Shown in pieces: positions 27,019-32,552 of a stretch of 32,552 nucleotides of DNA (its first letter is position 1; each line of letters begins with the position of its first letter). The notes under the pieces were generated by a model that was given only the letters and a program-made list of their open reading frames with translations, was not told the origin of the DNA and made no database searches. Both the position numbers and the translations under genes were made by a program. The stretch spans positions 1-32,552 of the forward strand of contig JAKALP010000047.1 in NCBI GenBank assembly GCA_021824175.1, given 5' to 3'. Source of the stretch: Deltaproteobacteria bacterium (lineage in GTDB: Bacteria > Desulfobacterota > Desulfobacteria > Desulfobacterales > Desulfosarcinaceae).

Positions 27019-27756
27019 TCATAGACTCATTTTTTTAAAAAACGGTTCGGGGATGCTTTTGATGATGGCCATAATCCAGCGCCAGAACCATAGGGTGTAA
27101 ATTAGATTCTTTGATTTTAAGTAAGCCTTGAAAATGTCATTGGCCACGTCGTCGGGCGATGCCGTGAGCAGGCCAGGCAGCTGTAAATGGCGATTCATTT
27201 TGGTGTTAATGAATCCCGGCAGCACGGTGAGCACATGCACTTGGCTTTTGAACAGCCGATTGCGCAGTCCGCTCAGGTAAGCGGTCAGGGCCGCTTTGGA
27301 GGCGCCGTAGATGTAATTGCTCTGCCGGCCGCGCTCGCCGGCCACGGAACTGATGCCGATAATGATGCCCTGGCGCCGGCGTTCGAAATCCGCGGCCACT
27401 ACTTCCAGAATGCTCACTGCCCCGCTGAAGTTCGAGTCAATGATACGGTGGGCTTCTTCGAAACTGGACTGGGCGTTCTGTTGATCGCCCAACAGGCCGA
27501 AGGCCAGAACCACAATGTCAGGTTTGGGATCGAGCTGTTGATAAAAACGCGCGTGGCTGGTGTAATCCAAGGCGTTGAAGACTACTGCTTTCACCGGTAT
27601 GTCGTACCGCACCTGAATATCGTTGGCATTGCGCTCCAGCAGCTCCAGGTCGCGGGAGGCCAGACAGAGGGAAGAAATCATTTTACTTTGGGCAAACCGT
27701 CTGGCGGTTGCCATGGCCACATCGGAATTGGCACCCAAGATGGTCAGATTCATCAT
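27019..27756 (-). CDS. DprE2-like SDR: keto-pentose reductase on polyprenyl phosphate
   Basis: A 245-aa short-chain dehydrogenase. Family marks: N-terminal L-T-I-L-G-A-N-S-D-V-A, catalytic Ser137 in G-I-S-S-V-A-G, Tyr150 and Lys154 in Y-G-A-S-K. It resembles mycobacterial DprE2 (Rv3791) in specific blocks: V-V-L-A-F-G-L-L-G-D, S-S-V-A-G-E-R-G-R-Q-S-N-Y-I-Y-G and the C-terminal I-P-E-P-F-F-K-K anchor. DprE2 reduces decaprenylphosphoryl-2-keto-ribose to the arabinose form, completing epimerisation begun by DprE1. The start ATG overlaps the stop of the upstream FAD oxidase (TAATG), so the two are translationally coupled, as expected for a two-enzyme epimerase. The lipid length and the final sugar are inferred. 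It is the last gene of the cluster. Confidence 0.85.
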   Translation of the reverse strand: MMNLTILGANSDVAMATARRFAQSKMISSLCLASRDLELLERNANDIQVRYDIPVKAVVFNALDYTSHARFYQQLDPKPDIVVLAFGLLGDQQNAQSSFEEAHRIIDSNFSGAVSILEVVAADFERRRQGIIIGISSVAGERGRQSNYIYGASKAALTAYLSGLRNRLFKSQVHVLTVLPGFINTKMNRHLQLPGLLTASPDDVANDIFKAYLKSKNLIYTLWFWRWIMAIIKSIPEPFFKKMSL

Positions 27757-29054
27757 TATAATCCTATTCGTTTAGATTGCCAGGAGTTGAACTTCTTCTT
27801 CATGCCATACTGCGTGCGAAGATCTTGAAACTCTCGCCAACGCGGGTACCCCTGCATAAACATTGCCTCGCTCATGCGGCTGTCCTTAGTGAGATAAAGG
27901 CGGCCGTCGTGTTCGAGCACAATACGATCCAGCCGCTCCAGTAGCCCGAAGAGTTTGGGTTGAATCTTAAAATCCAGCGCCAGCGTATATCCCTCCATGG
28001 GAAAGGAGAGAAAATTTTCATTCTGGGGACCGAAGAGTTTAATCACCGCCAGAAATGACCCCATCCCGGCCGCTGAAATCTGTTGGAGCAAGGCCTTCAT
28101 CCCCTTGTAACTGGTCGCCATGGGCAGAACGCACTGGTATTGAACGAAACCGGCCTTGCCATACATTCGGTTCCAATGATCAATTTTATCCAGGGGGTAG
28201 AAAAAGGTCTCCAAGGGCACTCGCTGTCTTTGGGCCGGCTTACCTTTCACACGGTAGTAAATCTGATTGAACATGCTGAGGGTGTAGTTATTCAACAAAA
28301 ATGAAGGGCAGGTCACCGGCACCGACAACCGTTTGGCTTCGGGCAGTGTAAGCTCTCCATCGTCGTCATGATCCCCCACCATAAGAATTGATCGTCCCAG
28401 ACTGCTGCCGCCGGCCAAGCAGTCAATCCAGGCCACTGAATAAGGATAATGGCTGCAGCGATCATACTGGACAAAGACCTCATCCAAATTGGCGCAAGGG
28501 ATGATGTTTTCGCGGATATAGGCGCTGTTGACCGCCTTGAGTTGCAAGGTGGCATCTAAAATTACACCCGTCAACCCCATACCGCCGCAGGTGGCGCGAA
28601 AGAGCGGGACATTTTCTTCTCGACTGCATGAAGCAATAGTGCCATCGGGCAGCATGAGTCGCAGGGAGATCACCGATTCGCTGAAGCATCCCTCGGCATG
28701 GTGGTTCTTACCGTGCACATCGCTGGCAATAGCGCCGCCGACGCTGATCAATTTAGTACCGGGGGTAACTTTGAGAAACCAGCCTCTGGGAAGAAACAAG
28801 TCGATCAACTCAGCCAGGGTGATGCCGCATTCGCAGGTCACCACCCCGGTTTGCGCATCAAAATCAATGAGCTTGTTATACTCCTGGGTCAACAGCACAT
28901 GGGGTGCCAGAGCACTGTCCCCATAACTTTTGCCTTGGCCATAGGCGATCCAATCGTCGCCAGCGGAAAGCAAAGCAGCCGCGGTTGATCGTTTCTCGAA
29001 AAGATGTGCCGCGCATTCGATGATGGGATAACACCCCCAACCGGACAGTTTCAT
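27756..29054 (-). CDS. DprE1-like FAD-dependent oxidase: polyprenylphosphoryl-ribose 2'-oxidase
   Basis: A 432-aa VAO/PCMH-type flavoenzyme. N-terminal FAD domain: G-Q-G-K-S-Y-G-D-S (40-48), P-G-T-K-L-I-S-V-G-G-A-I-A-S-D-V-H-G-K-N-H-H (98-119) and M-G-L-T-G-V-I-L. The C-terminal cap has K-L-F-G-P-Q-N and Y-L-T-K390-D-S-R. These are the blocks of mycobacterial DprE1 (Rv3790). The position of the benzothiazinone-reactive Cys387 is Ala359 here (T-L-A-L-D-F). The likely reaction is oxidation of the ribosyl 2'-OH. I set the start at ATG 29054 because GAAGGAG lies 5 nt upstream; the longer frame to 29123 would overlap the UbiA gene. It lies 34 bp after the UbiA gene and is coupled to the reductase. 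Confidence 0.88.
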   Translation of the reverse strand: MKLSGWGCYPIIECAAHLFEKRSTAAALLSAGDDWIAYGQGKSYGDSALAPHVLLTQEYNKLIDFDAQTGVVTCECGITLAELIDLFLPRGWFLKVTPGTKLISVGGAIASDVHGKNHHAEGCFSESVISLRLMLPDGTIASCSREENVPLFRATCGGMGLTGVILDATLQLKAVNSAYIRENIIPCANLDEVFVQYDRCSHYPYSVAWIDCLAGGSSLGRSILMVGDHDDDGELTLPEAKRLSVPVTCPSFLLNNYTLSMFNQIYYRVKGKPAQRQRVPLETFFYPLDKIDHWNRMYGKAGFVQYQCVLPMATSYKGMKALLQQISAAGMGSFLAVIKLFGPQNENFLSFPMEGYTLALDFKIQPKLFGLLERLDRIVLEHDGRLYLTKDSRMSEAMFMQGYPRWREFQDLRTQYGMKKKFNSWQSKRIGL

Positions 29055-29088
29055 GATTCTCCTTCTATTCCCATCTTCGCTCGAAAGG

Positions 29089-29970
29089 TCATAGGGTCCG
29101 CCAACGCAAAAGCGCATAGGCATTGAGCAGCCAAAGCAAAACGATGGCTTGAAGCATTCGGTCCTTTAGAAAAACAAGCGTGGGTGATCCGCTCTTCTGG
29201 TCCACAAAAGTAATTTGGAGGTAGCGCAGCAGACCGCAGACAACCCAGAACCCAGTGATATACATATACTCCCCGTGGAGAGCGATCACAGCCGGTGAAA
29301 CAGTGTAAAGAATGTAGGCCACAATGGTAACCGAAGCCATCACGCCCATGGCCAGGGAGATAAAATCGGCGTTATACCCATCAATGGCCTTTCGCACCTG
29401 GTGGCCTTGATTTAGCAGAAGCAAATCATCCTTGCGCTTGGCCAGGGCCAGGAAGAGCGCCAGCAGAAAAGTCATAATTACGATCCAGGGGCTGATGGGG
29501 ATTTCGGCCGCCTGCCCGCCCACGAAGATGCGCATCACAAATCCCAGGGAGATGCAGATGATGTCGATAATGGGTAGATGTTTGAGGTAGAGAGAATAAG
29601 AGACGTTGAGCAAGAAATATGCGATCATGATGAATAAAACCGGTCTGGGCAACCACAACCCACTTAAAGCCAAGGATGCCGTGATCAATACCAAGAAGAG
29701 AAACAGGGCTTCTTTGATATACACCCGACCGCTGGCGATGGGCCGTTTCTTTTTTACCGGATGATTTCGGTCATCGGCCACATCGCGGATATCGTTGAGA
29801 ACATAAATGGCACTGGCCATCAAACAGAAGGCACCAAAAGCAATGGCCGCGGGGATTATCGCGGCGATGTTGGTCATTTGATTGGCAAAGAGCAAAGGCA
29901 ACCAGATAAAGCCGTTCTTGATGTATTGATGCGGTCGCATCAGCTTGGCATAAGCAGTCAGTTTGTTCAT
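29089..29970 (-). CDS. UbiA-type polyprenyl-phosphate phosphoribosyltransferase (DPPR-synthase-like)
   Basis: A 293-aa multi-pass membrane prenyltransferase-fold enzyme. The first Asp motif is N59-D60-x-x-D63-x-x-x-D67 in Y-V-L-N-D-I-R-D-V-A-D-D; it is followed by H-P-V-K-K-K-R-P-I-A-S-G. The second is Y128-x-K130-H-L-P-I-I-D136. These details (HPxKxxRPIA, LKHxxxxD) match mycobacterial Rv3806c, which transfers 5-phosphoribose from PRPP to decaprenyl phosphate, better than menaquinone- or heme-type UbiA enzymes. About eight or nine hydrophobic helices are visible. It begins 9 bp after the thioesterase and is followed by the DprE1-like gene. It probably commits polyprenyl phosphate to the pentose pathway. 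Confidence 0.87.
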   Translation of the reverse strand: MNKLTAYAKLMRPHQYIKNGFIWLPLLFANQMTNIAAIIPAAIAFGAFCLMASAIYVLNDIRDVADDRNHPVKKKRPIASGRVYIKEALFLFLVLITASLALSGLWLPRPVLFIMIAYFLLNVSYSLYLKHLPIIDIICISLGFVMRIFVGGQAAEIPISPWIVIMTFLLALFLALAKRKDDLLLLNQGHQVRKAIDGYNADFISLAMGVMASVTIVAYILYTVSPAVIALHGEYMYITGFWVVCGLLRYLQITFVDQKSGSPTLVFLKDRMLQAIVLLWLLNAYALLRWRTL

Positions 29971-29979
29971 GGATGGGGC

Positions 29980-30423
29980 TCACGATTTTTGAAGAATCAT
30001 AAAAGTCGCCATCCCTTTGGCGACCAGCTCGCCCTCTTCGGAGCGAATGCTCACTTCACCCACGGCCAGACGCGAACCTTTCTGTACAATCACCGCTTCG
30101 GCCATGATAGCGCCGCGATCAAAGGGTTTCAGATAATTGATTTTCATCTCCAGTGTAACCATGGTTTCATCACGGCCGATGAGGCCAACCAGAGCCATGG
30201 CCACGGCCGCATCCGCAGTGGAAAAGGTAGCCCCGCCATGGGCGATGCCGTCGGCCTGGGTCAACTTTTTGTCAAAGGGCAAACGCACAATGGCCCACCC
30301 TTTTTTGATATCGTGTAACTCTAGTCCCAAAAGCCCCCAGAACGGATGGACGGATGGCGCCTTCTGAATCAAGGCCTTTTTGAAATTGGGGGATATTTCT
30401 TCAAATTGGCTGTTATCGACCAT
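29980..30423 (-). CDS. PaaI-family hotdog thioesterase
   Basis: A 147-aa single hotdog-fold acyl-CoA thioesterase. Family marks: P-F-W-G-L-L-G-L-E-L (28-37), H62-G-G-A-T-F-S-T-A-D71 with the active-site region, N-Y-L-K-P, and V-I-V-Q-K-G-S-R-L-A-V-G-E-V. The likely substrate is a small or aromatic acyl-CoA. The RBS GAGG lies 7 nt before the ATG. It sits 9 bp before the UbiA gene; its relation to the pentose pathway is not obvious. Confidence 0.85.
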   Translation of the reverse strand: MVDNSQFEEISPNFKKALIQKAPSVHPFWGLLGLELHDIKKGWAIVRLPFDKKLTQADGIAHGGATFSTADAAVAMALVGLIGRDETMVTLEMKINYLKPFDRGAIMAEAVIVQKGSRLAVGEVSIRSEEGELVAKGMATFMILQKS

Positions 30424-30598
30424 GGCAAATCCTCGTGTGGATTGCTTCCATTTAATGCAAAGGAGATTTTTGCTCCAAACATCCCGCTCAAAGGATTCAA
30501 GTCAGCCGGGGGGGCTTTCCGGGTCCATATACCAAAACGAGTTGTCTAAGTAAACGATCGGTTCAAGTTGTATGCGCGGAAAATTCGAAGCAGGTCCT

Positions 30599-31120
30599 TC
30601 ATGATGATACAGCGCTTCGCTCCACCTTTAGGGTCATGTCCAGAATGGAGTTCCGGAATTCATTATACTGGTGTTCGGAAAACTCTCCAGTCAGAATCCA
30701 CTCCAACGCATAATGGACACCCAAATAGTCATAGCTGTAAATGCCAAATGTGTTACGCAACACATCAATGGCGCTTCGACATAAAAAAGATAGACAGACT
30801 GGACTCTTGTGGGTCGCCAGCACACATCCTTTGGCCGGATTATGATAAGGACAGGGTGAAACCGGATCGTTCCAATGGTATTGCTCCGGTTTGCCAAAGA
30901 GGAGTTCCCTCTCCCGCCGCAACAGCTCAAAGGCCGGATGATCCAAATCATATAGCGCGTAGTATTTCTTGGTGCAGCAGGCGGCCGTGGGCTTATGGCC
31001 GCTATTTTGGATCTCAGGTGTAATGCATCTTGGCAGACAATAGTCAAACGTGGCGAAAAAGGCGTTGAGCAGCCGTTCGATCTCCAGATATCGTCTTATA
31101 TCTCTATCTATCGTCCTCAT
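30599..31120 (-). CDS. Cys-rich protein resembling YkgJ/UPF0153 cysteine-cluster proteins
   Basis: A 173-aa soluble protein with eight cysteines: C28-x3-C32, C48-C49, then C90-x8-C99-x9-C109-x4-C114. The last set (C-P-Y-H-N-P-A-K-G-C-V, then K-S-P-V-C-L-S-F-L-C) resembles the YkgJ/UPF0153 arrangement thought to hold zinc or an iron-sulfur cluster. ATG 31120 has a GAAGAAG-type RBS and starts at the ordered part. A longer frame starts at ATG 31270, overlapping the PAP2 stop in an ATGA junction with GGAG immediately before it; either could be used. It lies between the PAP2 and thioesterase genes. Function is unknown. Confidence 0.7.
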   Translation of the reverse strand: MRTIDRDIRRYLEIERLLNAFFATFDYCLPRCITPEIQNSGHKPTAACCTKKYYALYDLDHPAFELLRRERELLFGKPEQYHWNDPVSPCPYHNPAKGCVLATHKSPVCLSFLCRSAIDVLRNTFGIYSYDYLGVHYALEWILTGEFSEHQYNEFRNSILDMTLKVERSAVSS

Positions 31121-31266
31121 TAAAAACTCTTCTTCGGGAAATCTTCGCAGGCCAGAGGCTTTTATCAGCTCTTGGGGTGGGAACGATTGGTGCCTATGCC
31201 GTGTCGCTATGCGCCCGCAATCAATCCGCTGTGCAGCCATCCGTTTAATTTTTGGAATTGCTGGAA

Positions 31267-31920
31267 TCATCTCCTATCAGGGGATAGTTTGCGTTCTACC
31301 ATCAAGTAGTACACACCGCTGGCAATGGCGGCACCGCCCACAATATCCATGAGAACATGTTGTTTGACAAACAGGATTCCCACCGCGGTGATAACGAACA
31401 TGAGGTAAAAAATTGCCCCGAGCCAACGGTTTTGACGGTACATAATCATGGCCGCCAGCAGTGAGGTGGAGACATGCAGGCTGGGGAAGCCGCATACCGG
31501 GCGATCCGTGGTATACATGGCGGCCACCAATCGCTCGGAAAGGTTGTTGGCCACAAAGTCGGGTCGCGGTACCTGCACCGGGATCAGGATGAACAGCAGG
31601 ACCGAACCCAGGATGAGCACCATAAAGGCATATGCCATGGCCCATAGCAGTTTGCGATCCTTGATCATAAAGGCCGGCAGTACCAACATGCCATATAAAA
31701 CCCAGATCGGGTAAATAAACGCAGGAATAAAACGGGTGGCGCGATCAAAAGGGGTCGAGAAGTCGAAGGCCTCCGCTACATTTATGAATCGATTGGCCGA
31801 CAAATAGGCGATCAGGAAAAATCCATATACGAGGAACACCAATCCCAGGCGTTCTTTTAATGAGATCCCAGCGGCACCATCGGTCGAGGACAAGCAAGTT
31901 GTATCTGCAGTTTCGGGCAT
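31267..31920 (-). CDS. PAP2-superfamily membrane phosphatase
   Basis: A 217-aa integral membrane protein with about six helices. PAP2 motifs: V-P-R119-P-D (C1-like), F-P-S-L-H149-V-S (C2), and F-V-K-Q-H188-V-L-M-D192 (C3, with Lys for the usual Arg at its start). The pattern is close to the AUR1/inositolphosphorylceramide-synthase-like subfamily, so a phosphotransferase is also possible. In context it could remove the 5-phosphate from polyprenylphosphoryl-5-phosphoribose, the role assigned to Rv3807c in mycobacteria. I prefer ATG 31920 over GTG 31932; RBS evidence is weak for both. It is the first gene of the cluster. Confidence 0.8.
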   Translation of the reverse strand: MPETADTTCLSSTDGAAGISLKERLGLVFLVYGFFLIAYLSANRFINVAEAFDFSTPFDRATRFIPAFIYPIWVLYGMLVLPAFMIKDRKLLWAMAYAFMVLILGSVLLFILIPVQVPRPDFVANNLSERLVAAMYTTDRPVCGFPSLHVSTSLLAAMIMYRQNRWLGAIFYLMFVITAVGILFVKQHVLMDIVGGAAIASGVYYLMVERKLSPDRR

Positions 31921-32025
31921 TGTTCGCTTCACATTATTTTTGCCAGCATCTCAAAAAACGGATTTGGATTCAAGCCCCCGTTACAAATCACGGGGCTGGC
32001 GCGGGAAAAGTTCAGAAACCTGAGA

Positions 32026-32552
32026 TCACTTATTGCTTTTTATGAATTTTGGATAGTGTTTGGCCGCGCATTCCGGGCACACGCTGTGGCTCACATCGGC
32101 TTCAGAATGTTGTTTGAGGTAAACGTCCACCTGATTCCAATAGCCCTGGTCATCACGGATTTTTTTGCAGAAAGAACACAATGGAAGAATACCGCGCAAG
32201 GTTCTCACTTCGGAGAGCGCCTGCCGGAGATTGGCATTGATTTGAGTCAGCCTGGCTTCCCCGAGGGTAACCGTTTCAGCATAGAGATAAGCCTGATGCC
32301 CCAATAGCCCGAAGAGTGCGATAATGTTTCCATAACGGATGACTGCCATGGTTGTTGAATGAATGCCGCCGATCCGATAGGCTCCCCCTAACCTGGTATC
32401 CAGGGCAAGATAAACCAGGCAGAGCAGGATGGTGAGAATGATCTTTTGGACATTGGTGCGATTGGCATTGACCAACGTGTGGGGCACCAGAACGATCAGA
32501 TAATATTGAAAACCGCTTTCAAACCCCAGCAAGGCCGAAGCCAGCACTGCGT
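32026..32552 (-). CDS. Membrane protein with C-terminal Cys-x2-Cys pair module (partial)
   Basis: The frame is open through the right window edge, so the N-terminus is missing. The visible part has about three hydrophobic helices (F-Q-Y-Y-L-I-V-L-V-P, I-L-T-I-L-L-C-L-V-Y-L-A, I-A-L-F-G-L-L-G), like the membrane halves of some sensor kinases and cyclases. A short probable coiled coil follows (I-N-A-N-L-R-Q-A-L-S-E-V-R-T-L). The tail L-C-S-F-C-K-K-I-R-D-D-x-G-Y-W, then V-C-P-E-C-A, is a four-Cys module I have seen at the C-terminus of many Desulfobacterota signalling proteins. No kinase or GGDEF domain is present in the visible part. It precedes the PAP2 gene by about 100 bp on the same strand. 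Confidence 0.7.
   Translation of the reverse strand, partial: AVLASALLGFESGFQYYLIVLVPHTLVNANRTNVQKIILTILLCLVYLALDTRLGGAYRIGGIHSTTMAVIRYGNIIALFGLLGHQAYLYAETVTLGEARLTQINANLRQALSEVRTLRGILPLCSFCKKIRDDQGYWNQVDVYLKQHSEADVSHSVCPECAAKHYPKFIKSNK

Overview
The window looks like a chromosomal piece of a Gram-negative Desulfobacterota (delta-proteobacterial, sulfate-reducer-like) organism. This is inferred from gene order (rpsB-tsf-pyrH-frr-uppS-cdsA-dxr-rseP and rpmE-prfA-prmC), the style of the proteins, lipoprotein signals, a RAYT transposase and mid-range GC. No species can be named from the sequence alone. Almost all genes lie on the minus strand.

Left accessory part (1-7.9 kb): an IS21-like remnant with repeated terminal boxes, a REP-associated tyrosine transposase (RAYT) element bounded by a near-perfect 28-bp inverted repeat, a small BamE/SmpA-like lipoprotein, a 474-aa protein I do not recognise, then a minus-strand run of ytfJ-like, lipoprotein, acyl-CoA dehydrogenase and metallo-beta-lactamase-fold genes, and a divergent PilZ gene. 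Three different families of short-period degenerate repeats sit in the intergenic gaps here.

Central housekeeping part (8.0-26.2 kb): a long minus-strand series rpsB-tsf-pyrH-frr-uppS-cdsA-dxr-rseP-purL-purQ couples translation, isoprenoid, phospholipid and envelope-protease functions to purine synthesis. PurL carries two tandem PurS-like domains at its N-terminus. Next come rho-rpmE-prfA-prmC and adk. rpsU and folC lie on the plus strand with a clear intrinsic terminator between them, followed by tRNA-Arg(CCG). A strong terminator follows adk, and rho has a candidate promoter and a leader of about 290 nt.

Right part (26.2-32.55 kb): after a small AT-richer patch with an orphan 104-aa gene comes a compact minus-strand cluster: PAP2-type phosphatase, Cys-rich YkgJ-like protein, PaaI-like thioesterase, UbiA-type polyprenyl-phosphate phosphoribosyltransferase, DprE1-like FAD oxidase and DprE2-like SDR reductase. 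The last three strongly resemble the mycobacterial Rv3806c/Rv3790/Rv3791 set that makes decaprenyl-phosphoryl-arabinose, and the PAP2 protein could supply the missing dephosphorylation. This suggests that the bacterium makes a lipid-linked D-arabinofuranose donor for an envelope glycan or glycoprotein, and it is the most interesting system in the window. The window ends inside a membrane protein with a C-terminal four-cysteine module.
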